Positions 7,759 to 14,991 of a DNA stretch of 64,000 nt are shown piece after piece (within the stretch, counting starts at the first letter, position 1; the number at the start of each line of letters is the position of its first letter). Source of the DNA: Sphingobacterium sp. N143 (GTDB lineage Bacteria; Bacteroidota; Bacteroidia; Sphingobacteriales; Sphingobacteriaceae); assembly GCF_030325625.1 (NCBI RefSeq), contig NZ_JACAIS010000011.1, forward strand, positions 170,362-234,361, written 5' to 3'. Position numbers and translations under genes: made by a program. The notes under the pieces are model-generated. The model worked only from the letters and a program-made list of their open reading frames with translations, ran no database searches and was not told the origin of the DNA.

Positions 7759-7815
7759 TGTACCGGTACAGCTGATTGACATAACAAACATAAAACACTT
7801 TAAATCAATAACAAA
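7759..7815 (-). promoter_or_regulatory. Consensus Bacteroidota promoter plus perfect 12-bp palindrome
   Basis: On the minus strand TTTG (7815-7812), exactly 19 bases, then TATGTTTG (7792-7785) match the Bacteroidota -33/-7 consensus TTTG-N19-TAnnTTTG. The expected start is about 7778. Just downstream, TGTACCGGTACA (7759-7770) is a perfect 12-bp palindrome in the predicted 5' leader, placed to act as a repressor operator for the DUF6266/DUF5675 operon. Confidence 0.7.
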
Positions 7816-8179
7816 TACTACAAAAACAATAGACCGACAGCTGACCGATAGGCTTCGGAAACTTGACCGATTAGGGACCGAATCCGGTTCAAAACAGGCA
7901 CTCTTTTGAAGCAAAATAGGGTAAAATTAGACTACATTTCCACGGTAATTTATGGGCTGTTTGGAGTCAGTCAACACCCTACTAATTCCCTATTAACTTC
8001 TACCCTTTATCGTGTATTTTGCGAGCCGGCTTCGGCTGGGGATGCAATTTATCCCGATGAATCCCCGAAGCCAATTCGATGCCGACTGCCGCGGAGCTGG
8101 GAGTTGGTCAGGAGAAAGTCCGAAGAAGATTGGGCAATCGGGCGAATAATCGTAGCTTTGAAACCCATAAAAATATAGA
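7816..8179. other. Intergenic region with repeated GACCGA motif and a GC-rich hairpin
   Basis: No convincing gene is present here. GACCGA occurs four times between 7831 and 7881 (in agaccgacag, ctgaccgata, cttgaccgat, gggaccgaat) just upstream of the DUF6266 promoter, and could be activator sites. An imperfect hairpin pairs ggcttcggctggggat (8028-8043) with atccccgaagcc (8061-8072). A 90-codon frame at 7906-8178 starts with TTG, has no domain and runs through the hairpin, so I do not call it. A promoter for the GNAT gene should lie at the right end. Confidence 0.45.
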
Positions 8180-8632
8180 ATGGAATTAAGACGATATCTC
8201 CCCTCCGACCTGACACAGATCAGCCAGCTATTTTATGATACAGTGCATACGGTCAATGCAGCAGATTACAGTAAGGAGCAGCTGGATGTATGGGCTACTG
8301 GTCAGCTTGACCTGGACAACTGGAACAAATCCTTTTTGACCCACTATACCCTCGTTGCAGTCGTGAATAATGAAATAGTCGGATTTGGTGATATCACTAT
8401 GGAAGGCTACATCGACCGACTTTATGTGCACAAAGACTATCAAGGACAGGGTATCGCTACCGCACTATGCAATGCATTGGAAAATGCCATCGAGAGCGAT
8501 CAATTTACCACCCACGCTTCGATTACGGCAAAGCCTTTTTTCGAGCGCCGCGGATATCGGGTGATCCGTGCGCAACAGGTCAGCCGAAACGGTGTGGAGC
8601 TGACAAACTATGTGATGGAAAAAAATAAATAA
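8180..8632 (+). CDS. GNAT family N-acetyltransferase
   Basis: A 150-residue GNAT enzyme. The acetyl-CoA binding motif A is 'IDRLYVHKDYQGQGIATALCNALE' (Q/R-x-x-G-x-G/A form 'QGQGIA'). Motif B is near 'ITAKPFFERRGYRVIRAQQVSRNGVELTNYVMEK', the typical 'A..FYe..GF' segment. It resembles the YafP branch of small-molecule acetyltransferases, but the substrate cannot be read. It is monocistronic and converges on the HTH gene. Confidence 0.9.
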   Translation: MELRRYLPSDLTQISQLFYDTVHTVNAADYSKEQLDVWATGQLDLDNWNKSFLTHYTLVAVVNNEIVGFGDITMEGYIDRLYVHKDYQGQGIATALCNALENAIESDQFTTHASITAKPFFERRGYRVIRAQQVSRNGVELTNYVMEKNK

Positions 8633-8636
8633 AAAA

Positions 8637-8658
8637 CGTCTCTCCAGTAAGAGAGACG
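8637..8658 (-). terminator. Intrinsic terminator of the minus-strand signalling operon
   Basis: CGTCTCTC (8637-8644) and GAGAGACG (8651-8658) form an 8-bp stem with a 6-base loop. Read on the minus strand it is followed by TTTTTTATTTATTT, so it ends the transcript that includes the HTH, LytTR and kinase genes. On the plus strand there is no T-run after it. Confidence 0.75.
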
Positions 8659-8708
8659 CCCGAAGAAAGTAATCCGCGTACAGGTAAAAATCAATTGATC
8701 GAGCGGTA

Positions 8709-9023
8709 CTATAGACCGCGGTAGCTATTGCGCAAGCGATCTACATCCACATCCCGGTAGTAGCGTTTGTTGCGCTCACGTTTGGCTACGCAGATATAAC
8801 CATCCCGCTGCAAGCGATAGAGTGTCTCGGTGGAGATGCCGACATGTGCTTTAACATATTCCGCATCACGAAGTATGACATTGTCTGCTTCTAGCTGCTC
8901 CCGTAGGGCTAGATAATTCGCCAGCTGGCGCTTTACCGCCAATAGTTCCAGCAAGATCAATTTGTGGGCATGGGACTGCCCGGGGCTTATGGAAAAGCCC
9001 CTGAGGTACTGATTTTTACGCAT
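8709..9023 (-). CDS. Small helix-turn-helix (HTH_17/MerR-like) protein
   Basis: A 104-residue protein. The N-terminal half is helical with a coiled-coil look ('LILLELLAVKRQLANYLALREQLEA'). The C-terminal half is an excisionase/MerR-like winged helix: 'LRDAEYVKAHVGISTETLYRLQRDGYICVAKRERNKRYYRDVDVDRLR'. Proteins of this shape bind DNA as small regulators. It starts 31 bases after the LytTR gene stop, on the same strand, and ends before the 8637-8658 terminator, so it is probably the last gene of the signalling operon. Confidence 0.75.
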   Translation of the reverse strand: MRKNQYLRGFSISPGQSHAHKLILLELLAVKRQLANYLALREQLEADNVILRDAEYVKAHVGISTETLYRLQRDGYICVAKRERNKRYYRDVDVDRLRNSYRGL

Positions 9024-9054
9024 ACATATATATTTAGGGTTTATAAAAGACGGG

Positions 9055-9798
9055 TTATTCAGCTGGTTTCCTCATTCCTGCAATATTTTTCCGGCGCGAC
9101 CGACTGATCGGAAGGCTAACTTTTTCACCTTCGGTGAGCCACAGCTTGGCACCATCAATATCTTTGACAAATTTAAAGTTGACAATGTATCCCCGATGGA
9201 TACGCGCATAATAAGAAAGGGGCATATTTTCTTCGATCTCCTCCATGGTGATTCTGCAGATCAGCCGCTCGTTGCGGGTCACGATCTCCACATAGTTGTC
9301 TATGCTCTGGATATAGATAATATCTTGGTAGTGCAATACTCGTTTACTACGGGAGTCTTTCACTTCATACACATAGTATTGGCGCTGTACTTCTGGAGCA
9401 ATTATAATTGGCATACCCAATCGTTTAAGGCATTTATTCAATGCCAAGAATACAGCTTCAAAGCTGACATTTTTCATGAGGTAATCACAGGCATCCAATT
9501 TGTAGCTATCGAGGGCGAATTCAACATAAGCCGTGACAAAGACCAGCGCAGGTCGCATGTGCTGCGGCAAGATCTTGTAGAGCTCAAATCCCGAAAGCGC
9601 AGGCATCTGTATATCTAAAAAGAGTATATCGACCTTATTGCGCATCAGGTAGTTGAGCGCCTCTTTTCCATCCTCAAACACCTTTATATCTTCAAAATCA
9701 CCTATTTTGTGAATATCTTTTAATTTTAAGATCTGCTCTACCACCCGATTGGCATCCGTTCTGTCATCATCGACCACGACAATACTATATTTAGGCAT
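9055..9798 (-). CDS. LytTR-family response regulator
   Basis: A 247-residue two-domain regulator. The receiver domain (residues 1-125) has the acidic cluster Asp10-Asp12 ('VVDDD'), phosphoacceptor Asp62 in 'ILFLDIQMP', Thr in 'VFVTAY' and a Lys in 'YLMKNVSF'. The C-terminal LytTR DNA-binding domain spans about residues 140-240 ('DIIYIQSIDNYVEIVTRNERLICRITMEEIEENM'...'IHRGYIVNFKFVKDI'). The kinase gene ends 2 bases upstream, so the pair is translationally linked. LytTR regulators pair with GHKL kinases and control nearby promoters; the dyads upstream of the 41-codon gene are candidate targets, by inference. Confidence 0.93.
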   Translation of the reverse strand: MPKYSIVVVDDDRTDANRVVEQILKLKDIHKIGDFEDIKVFEDGKEALNYLMRNKVDILFLDIQMPALSGFELYKILPQHMRPALVFVTAYVEFALDSYKLDACDYLMKNVSFEAVFLALNKCLKRLGMPIIIAPEVQRQYYVYEVKDSRSKRVLHYQDIIYIQSIDNYVEIVTRNERLICRITMEEIEENMPLSYYARIHRGYIVNFKFVKDIDGAKLWLTEGEKVSLPISRSRRKNIAGMRKPAE

Positions 9799-9800
9799 AA

Positions 9801-10826
9801 TTAATTCATAAATTTTAACTCCACCACAAAATACTTTTCCTCCTCAATCCGATACGCAAGATTTACGCGGTCTTCTTTCAAAGGTTCAAAAAGACGATTG
9901 ACCAGTTCTAGTCCCTTGCCAGTTCCTTTGTTCTTATTTTCGCTCGCAATCCGATTGCGTACCATAAAAATGGTGGTATCCTTTTCTCGAATCCACTCTA
10001 TAACAATAGGAATAGTTTTACCAATCGGGCTATAGGAAACCGCATTTTCAATCCAAGTCATCAGCGAAAGTGCGGGGACAGACCTGTTCCAAATATGACC
10101 TGGGACAAGCTCCTCGCCTTTGATCTCTATGGTCCGATGTGTGCACATATCCATCAATTGTTTGAGATATTCCCATTCCTCAATCAAACCTACCCTAGGA
10201 TTATGTGCGGCAATTTTATTGATAACGTATTGAAAGAAATCCAGCACTTTAAGATCAAAAACAATTTTCTTCTTCGCTGCAAACTGATAAAGTTTAAACA
10301 AAAAATGTCCAGACAGCAGCGCATGATCAGCAATATCTTTTACGGCGAGCTGAAGTTCATCTATTTTCATTATTTTCTCTCTCTTCTGCCACAAAACAGT
10401 ATCGAGCGAGAGGAAAAGCAACACAAATGCAAGCCCACGAACGATTTTAATAAATAGCTTTTGCGCATCCCCATCCGTCCAGGGGAAATAGAACACCACG
10501 CCATGTACAGTCAGAAAACTATAATAGTACCATTTTACGATGGGATAAAGCATTACAATCAGTACAACTCCGGGCATCAGTACAAACCAGAGTCGATATT
10601 TCTGCAGTCGTATGATATGGAAAATTATAAAACTGACACTAAAATAAAATACATATGGAATTATGAACAGTATAAAAATGTTTAGTGGGTGATTTAGCCA
10701 TAAATTTTTGAATAGGATCCCCAACAGTAAGCCAAACAATGTGACTCCGACTAAGTATCTATAACGCAATTTATTATTAAAAAAAGTAAGGTTTAGTGAT
10801 AAAGCTTTCATATCTGAATTGGTCAA
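9801..10826 (-). CDS. GHKL-type sensor histidine kinase with four membrane helices
   Basis: A 341-residue membrane kinase. Four hydrophobic helices fill the first half (about residues 24-40, 48-71, 79-99, 128-145), with almost no periplasmic domain, so sensing must occur in or at the membrane. The LytS-like phosphoacceptor is His174 in 'LLSGHFLFKLYQF', degenerate compared with the usual 'NPHFLFNSLN'. The ATPase domain keeps an N-box ('WIENAVSYSP') and a Gly box ('GTGKGLELVNRL'). The topology recalls AgrC-like peptide receptors. The acyltransferase gene ends 14 bases upstream and the response regulator begins 2 bases downstream. Confidence 0.85.
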   Translation of the reverse strand: MTNSDMKALSLNLTFFNNKLRYRYLVGVTLFGLLLGILFKNLWLNHPLNIFILFIIPYVFYFSVSFIIFHIIRLQKYRLWFVLMPGVVLIVMLYPIVKWYYYSFLTVHGVVFYFPWTDGDAQKLFIKIVRGLAFVLLFLSLDTVLWQKREKIMKIDELQLAVKDIADHALLSGHFLFKLYQFAAKKKIVFDLKVLDFFQYVINKIAAHNPRVGLIEEWEYLKQLMDMCTHRTIEIKGEELVPGHIWNRSVPALSLMTWIENAVSYSPIGKTIPIVIEWIREKDTTIFMVRNRIASENKNKGTGKGLELVNRLFEPLKEDRVNLAYRIEEEKYFVVELKFMN

Positions 10827-10840
10827 GTTATTAACCCAAA

Positions 10841-11779
10841 TTAACTAATATTATCTTTATTAGCAATAATTTCATAGAAAAGCTTTCGTGACAAATCAAA
10901 TAGATAACCTTTATCCGCAAAGGAAAAAGGAACCATATAGCTGCCCTGACACCTTGCATCAATACCAGCCCGCTGGTCAAATCCCTTATAATGGTGCATC
11001 AGACCCCAGTTTTCCCAGGCTGTCCAATCCTGCTGCATCATTGCATGAAAGTATTCCTGCAGTTTGGTAAAGGCATTTAAGAGCGCCATCGGATTATTCT
11101 TGTCCGCAGGTGTTAAGACGGTGAGCGGATCACCGACTTGCCAGGTTGGTCCGGTATGATGAAGTTTTGGACTTAGATGAATGGCGTATACAGGTAGTCC
11201 TATTCGATGTGCAAGCTTGAGTAGGTTACTACGCCAATAAAAGTAGCTTGCACCGAAAGAGACTCGAAGTCGGCCATGCTCCCTGTTACTTCCGTTGTTA
11301 CCGGCTGATTCATTCGCATCTAAGAATACTAGGATCAGTCGACTCTTGGAAATGGCCTGAAGTATCTTGCGTATGACCATTGCGTTACTCGCTTCCAGAC
11401 ATTCGAGCCTATCGGCTGGCAAGCCCATAGCAGCGAGATCAAGTGCATATCGCGTACGCTCTCTGTCCAGCACTGAAGCCGAGACGACTATGGTAAGTCG
11501 GTACCCAGCTGCGACCAGATAACGTGGCAAAAGGCGATATGGGCCATAATGAAATGTAAATACGATGCTGCCGGGTAAAGAGGCTAGCTCAACGTTAGGA
11601 GATTGATGCAGGATATTTTCAAAAGGAAAATCTCGATTCATTAGGGCAAACCGTTGGCGATGATCTTTCCACCGTTGATAACCGGCCTCCAGTTCGACCG
11701 CAGACTTATCCGGATAAAAGCCTTGTACATTAGCCATCCACAGCAGACATTGCAATTCTTCTTTTTTTTGATTGTTCAT
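10841..11779 (-). CDS. Divergent LPLAT/LpxL-like acyltransferase (putative peptide-modifying enzyme)
   Basis: A 312-residue protein resembling the lysophospholipid/lipid A acyltransferase fold. The segment 'SIVFTFHYGPYRLLPRYLVAAGYRLTIVVS' matches motif I of LpxL-type enzymes (His-aromatic-Gly), but the acidic residue normally following is Arg. Later motifs are 'ILVFLDANESAGNNGS' and 'RVSFGASYFYWRSNLLKLAHRIGLPVYAIHL'. No membrane anchor is evident. The gene lies between a 41-codon peptide gene and a GHKL/LytTR pair on the same strand, which suggests that it acts on the peptide or on a lipid signal. An ordinary envelope acyltransferase is the alternative. Confidence 0.55.
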   Translation of the reverse strand: MNNQKKEELQCLLWMANVQGFYPDKSAVELEAGYQRWKDHRQRFALMNRDFPFENILHQSPNVELASLPGSIVFTFHYGPYRLLPRYLVAAGYRLTIVVSASVLDRERTRYALDLAAMGLPADRLECLEASNAMVIRKILQAISKSRLILVFLDANESAGNNGSNREHGRLRVSFGASYFYWRSNLLKLAHRIGLPVYAIHLSPKLHHTGPTWQVGDPLTVLTPADKNNPMALLNAFTKLQEYFHAMMQQDWTAWENWGLMHHYKGFDQRAGIDARCQGSYMVPFSFADKGYLFDLSRKLFYEIIANKDNIS

Positions 11780-11801
11780 GCAGTTTTAGTTTAATATGGC
11801 C

Positions 11802-11822
11802 CAGGTGATTTTGAATCACCTG
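11802..11822 (-). promoter_or_regulatory. Hairpin between peptide gene and acyltransferase (possible attenuator)
   Basis: CAGGTGATT (11802-11810) and AATCACCTG (11814-11822) form a perfect 9-bp stem with a 3-base loop in the 67-base gap after the peptide gene stop. No U-run follows on the minus strand. Hairpins here commonly raise precursor mRNA above the downstream enzyme genes in peptide operons; that role is inference. Confidence 0.55.
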
Positions 11823-11846
11823 ACGCCATTGTTTAACGATTAAGGC

Positions 11847-11972
11847 CTATAAAGATCCTGGCCAACACTTATCATCTTCCAGATCGCCCAATATCGGGTC
11901 TTCACCCACGATCTCAAAAACTGTGTACCCGGCGAAAAGATCAGTTACTGTTGTCTGCAATTCATTTTCCAT
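11847..11972 (-). CDS. 41-residue peptide, candidate RiPP or signal-peptide precursor
   Basis: An ATG frame of 41 codons, too short for most gene callers. The acidic leader-like part contains 'TDLFAGYTVFEIVGEDPI' and 'GDLEDD', and the tail ends Lys35-Cys-Trp-Pro-Gly-Ser-Leu41. The single Cys and single Trp at the extreme C-terminus, after an acidic leader without membrane character, is the layout of a modified peptide precursor. It is followed by a hairpin and then co-directional acyltransferase, membrane sensor and LytTR regulator genes, and is preceded by two palindromes at promoter distance. There is no double-Gly export motif. I recognise no family, so the role rests on context. Confidence 0.55.
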   Translation of the reverse strand: MENELQTTVTDLFAGYTVFEIVGEDPILGDLEDDKCWPGSL

Positions 11973-12023
11973 GTTAAATTCATTTTGTTGACTCGAAAGA
12001 TGCAGGTCGAATCTATCCTGCTC

Positions 12024-12064
12024 TATCGTACGATATATTTATCAATGATCAGCTGATAAACAAA
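12024..12064 (-). promoter_or_regulatory. Two adjacent dyads upstream of the peptide operon
   Basis: TATCGTACGATA (12024-12035) is a perfect 12-bp palindrome, 52 bases upstream of the peptide ATG. Next to it TTTATCA (12038-12044) and TGATAAA (12054-12060) form a dyad with a 9-base spacer. On the minus strand TTTG (12064-12061) lies 19 bases before TAAATATA (12041-12034), a partial -33/-7 promoter, so both dyads would overlap the promoter. The rest of 11973-12287 shows no other structure. Confidence 0.5.
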
Positions 12065-12287
12065 TTTGCAACAAGCAACGGGAAAAAAGCAAGTCGGGGG
12101 AAATAGAGCAAAAAAACGGCACTGAACTGAAAAGTTGATGACGACAAGGGTTTAAAATACCATTCACCCCTACTATATGCTGTTCACCCCTCAAATAGGT
12201 CATCTATCCCTTAAATAATAAATAATTAATCAAATGGTTAAATTGCATGTTCCTTTTTTATGATAAAATGCCAACATAAACTAAACA

Positions 12288-12833
12288 ATAAAAAAAAGTA
12301 AAGAAGACCTACTCGATCCCTTTTTTGGGAATATTCATCCGCAATGGCAGAATGAAATCCCTGAGCTGTCAGCCGTATTTGAAGAAGAACGATTTATCAG
12401 GAGTGAGCAGCTGATCAATGACTGGGGCGATCTGTATCTAATTGTGGATGGGATCTTTGGTAAGTATGAGAAAACCTGTCCTGTACGCTATGCCATTGCT
12501 GGCGAATCGCTGATGATCCCCAACCATCGGCACGCTTATCAATTTACCGCCCTGAGCGATTGCCGCACCTATCGCACCTCCCTCAAACAATTGGAGGAGA
12601 TTAATGATCGCAATCCCAAAGTTTTTTACCTCTACGCCAACCTTAAGGAAAGGCAGCAGAGCTATCTCGATTACAGGCACAAGCTTTTGTCGCTCCATAA
12701 TCAAGATAAATATGATTTTATCTTTAATAAATACCCCGACATACTTTCGCATATTACACAAAAGGAGCTCGCAAAGTTTATGGGCATCAGCATGGAACTG
12801 TTGCGCCGGATATTCAGGGACAGGGAGTATTAG
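12288..12833 (+). CDS. Crp/Fnr-type regulator without a standard start codon
   Basis: The reading frame 12288-12833 encodes about 181 residues: a degenerate cyclic-nucleotide-like beta domain ('FIRSEQLINDWGDLYLIVDGIFGKY'...'YAIAGESLMIPNHRHAYQFTALSDC'), a linker helix and a C-terminal winged helix ('ITQKELAKFMGISMELLRRIF'). The natural N-terminus appears to be 'KKSKEDLLDPFFGNIHPQW', but the codon before it is ATA (12288) and a stop precedes at 12282. The first conventional start is GTG at 12444, inside the beta domain. So either ATA is used, or the start has mutated and the gene is silent. It is divergent from the peptide operon. Confidence 0.6.
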   Translation: MKKSKEDLLDPFFGNIHPQWQNEIPELSAVFEEERFIRSEQLINDWGDLYLIVDGIFGKYEKTCPVRYAIAGESLMIPNHRHAYQFTALSDCRTYRTSLKQLEEINDRNPKVFYLYANLKERQQSYLDYRHKLLSLHNQDKYDFIFNKYPDILSHITQKELAKFMGISMELLRRIFRDREY

Positions 12834-13215
12834 GGCTCCAATTTTTGGATTTTTGAATACCAATATTTTGGATTTAAGCATACAAATCATAGTGCTCCAA
12901 ATACCAAAATATAACGCGTATTGCTTTAGAACTTTGTAATAGCAGGTCGGATATAGCAGATCAATGCCATTCAACTTAATCGAAGAAAGTAACATGTACC
13001 GGTAAAACGCTATCCGAAATGCCCCATTAAAAACAAAATTATGAAACAATACAAAAGAAAATTTGCCCTCTTCCCGAGTATCAAGGTTAGCCAATTTCTA
13101 GGAATTTGGTAGCCAAATAGGAGAAAGCTTCGTGATGACAAGTTCGAAGAGCCAAAAATATAAACTTGTCACATAGCTCAATTATTTATTAAAAGCACTA
13201 AGTGCAGAGAAAATT
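12834..13215. other. Intergenic region upstream of the DUF6520-like gene
   Basis: AT-rich sequence without a convincing gene. The arms ATATTTTGG (12863-12871) and CCAAAATAT (12904-12912) are exact reverse complements 32 bases apart, soon after the Crp-like stop. A long minus-strand frame spans 12438-13094, but it is mostly antisense to the Crp-like gene and has no domain. The promoter for the gene at 13216 should lie in the last 80 bases; I see no clear -7 box. Confidence 0.4.
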
Positions 13216-13584
13216 ATGATTACATTAAAAAATACGCGACTACTTGTCGCCACATTATTCGCACTATTTGTAGGAGCATTTTTCGTTGTTAAAGCAATGA
13301 ACCAACCGGAAGATAAAAAGTCTGAAATTGGTAACAACCAAAATCAGTTGACAGAAATGACCTGGTACTATCAATTAAACAGTACCAATCCGGCTGATAT
13401 TAACAATCCAGCCAACTATGCGCTTACTAAACCTGACGAGGACGTCACATGTGGTTCTGGTCCAATTGTCTGTGAAATTCAGGATACCGCAAATCCATCG
13501 AATAGTTCGCAGCCAGCACTATCGCATGGTAACGTGAGCGATAATCCAGATGATTACGACAGAACGTTAAGAACAGCATTTTAA
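13216..13584 (+). CDS. DUF6520-like small secreted protein
   Basis: A 122-residue protein with a hydrophobic N-terminal segment (about residues 8-27, 'LLVATLFALFVGAFFVVKA') that is a signal peptide or anchor. The mature part holds 'MTWYYQLNSTNPADINNPANYAL' and two Cys in 'VTCGSGPIVCEI', the arrangement seen in DUF6520-type peptides of Sphingobacterium. The tail is Asn/Ser/Asp-rich. It is transcribed towards the SusD gene and shares a bidirectional terminator with it. A link to the SusCD-TlpA locus is likely from position, but its role is unknown. Confidence 0.65.
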   Translation: MITLKNTRLLVATLFALFVGAFFVVKAMNQPEDKKSEIGNNQNQLTEMTWYYQLNSTNPADINNPANYALTKPDEDVTCGSGPIVCEIQDTANPSNSSQPALSHGNVSDNPDDYDRTLRTAF

Positions 13585-13588
13585 ACGC

Positions 13589-13620
13589 AAGAGCCGGGTA
13601 ATAAAAATTGCCCGGCTCTT
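13589..13620. terminator. Bidirectional intrinsic terminator
   Basis: AAGAGCCGGG (13589-13598) and CCCGGCTCTT (13611-13620) are a perfect 10-bp stem between the convergent genes ending at 13584 and 13626. The plus strand continues TTGTTC. Confidence 0.8.
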
Positions 13621-13625
13621 TTGTT

Positions 13626-14984
13626 CTATCTCGGATTTTGCGGCATCCCCGTAATTTCGATAATCTCAGCAGGAAGCGGCAGCGCATAGCGGTTATCATT
13701 CCGCTGCAAAGACACTTTTTTCCCTCCTACATCCCGCATCGGAATAATCGTTTCCTGATCAATCTTATTCAATCGCTTGATATCCGACCACCTTGAATCG
13801 CGCATGATGAATTCTTTGCGCCTCTCATCGAGCGTAAGTTTAAGCAATTCATGCTGACTTTTTTCAGCGAGTGTAGGTACATATCCTTCGGCATACCTGT
13901 TTTTTAGAAATACAGTGAGATATTCTTTGGCTTCTTCTACCTTATTTAATCGAACTAATGCTTCAATGGCATTTAAATAAGCGTCTGCAATGGTCAAGCC
14001 CATAAATAGTCCCCGCGAGCCTACGTACGAGCCTTTAAAATAATAGCTTCCATCTTTATTTATTTCAAAAAACAGCTTTTTGCGAAGATCATGCTGACTA
14101 TAAGATGCATACAGTGTTGTATCAATCTTGCAATATTTTTTATCAAGCAAAGTATAAGCACCTCCGGCTACTATAAAGACAATTTCCTCTTCAGAGCCGA
14201 TAAATGGATAGCGCTCTGTTGCCTTATAGGTCTTCAGATCTTTTAGTTTGCTATTGATGGAGAGTGCTTTTTTGGCATAGTCAAGTGACTTTTCAAAATC
14301 CTGCATATGCTGATAAATGGAGGACAGCAAGACATACGCAGCCTGAACAGAAGGCAGATGCCGATTGCTCTGTTCTATCGGCAATAGCTTTTCGGCCATA
14401 TATAGGTCATCTAAAATCTGCTGATAACAGACTTTGACCGAAGCCCGCTCGGATGGGACATTAAAATCATCTGTCAAGCGCAAAGGAATGCCCAGATCTG
14501 TTGCTGCCCCTTCCTTATCATAAGCTTTTGAAAATAACCCCACTAATTTGTAAAAGCCAAAAGCACGAAAGAAATAGGCCTTTCCTTTAACTTCTTCTGC
14601 CCGCTTGTTTTGTACAGACCAAGCCGTTATTTTATTCAACCTAGTCAACACATGATTACTATAATAAATGGTCTTGTAATAATCCAACCATGCGCTTAGC
14701 GAGTTTTGGAAAAAGATTTCAGGGCCCCAACCATAAATCTCCCGGTCGATGATATCCATAGATTCCCAGCTGGCTTTATCCAGATAATAATTGTCAGCCG
14801 AAGCCTCACCCAGCCCCATAACATAGTAATTCATGACTTGGGTGCTATTCAATAGCGCATCCAGATCATCCAGATTATCGGCTTCCTTTAAGTTTGCGTC
14901 TACTTTTTCATCCAGAAATTTATTGCATGATAGGATCTGTACACAAAACAACAAACCCAATATAAAATATAATGCTTTCATCAT
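13626..14984 (-). CDS. SusD/RagB family outer-membrane nutrient-binding lipoprotein
   Basis: A 452-residue lipoprotein with a signal peptide and lipobox ('FCVQILSC', Cys20), followed by 'NKFLDEKVDANLKEADNLDDLDALLNS', the usual start of a mature SusD protein. TPR-like helical repeats are visible ('AAYVLLSSIYQHMQDFEKSLDYAKKAL'), and the C-terminal part has 'LTLDERRKEFIMRDSRWSDIKRLN', the conserved SusD 'ER..El..eg.Rw.DlkR' element. It begins 8 bases after the SusC gene stop and acts as the lid and binding subunit of that transporter on the cell surface. The substrate is not readable: no glycan enzymes are nearby. Confidence 0.93.
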   Translation of the reverse strand: MMKALYFILGLLFCVQILSCNKFLDEKVDANLKEADNLDDLDALLNSTQVMNYYVMGLGEASADNYYLDKASWESMDIIDREIYGWGPEIFFQNSLSAWLDYYKTIYYSNHVLTRLNKITAWSVQNKRAEEVKGKAYFFRAFGFYKLVGLFSKAYDKEGAATDLGIPLRLTDDFNVPSERASVKVCYQQILDDLYMAEKLLPIEQSNRHLPSVQAAYVLLSSIYQHMQDFEKSLDYAKKALSINSKLKDLKTYKATERYPFIGSEEEIVFIVAGGAYTLLDKKYCKIDTTLYASYSQHDLRKKLFFEINKDGSYYFKGSYVGSRGLFMGLTIADAYLNAIEALVRLNKVEEAKEYLTVFLKNRYAEGYVPTLAEKSQHELLKLTLDERRKEFIMRDSRWSDIKRLNKIDQETIIPMRDVGGKKVSLQRNDNRYALPLPAEIIEITGMPQNPR

Positions 14985-14991
14985 TGTCGTA

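Noticed and set aside
7906..8178. Plus-strand 90-codon frame before the GNAT gene
   Set aside because: TTG start, no domain, crosses a GC-rich hairpin and occupies the region where the GNAT promoter must lie.
12438..13094. Minus-strand open frame of 218 codons
   Set aside because: It is antisense to the Crp-like gene and intergenic AT-rich DNA, has no family resemblance and no promoter-like context.
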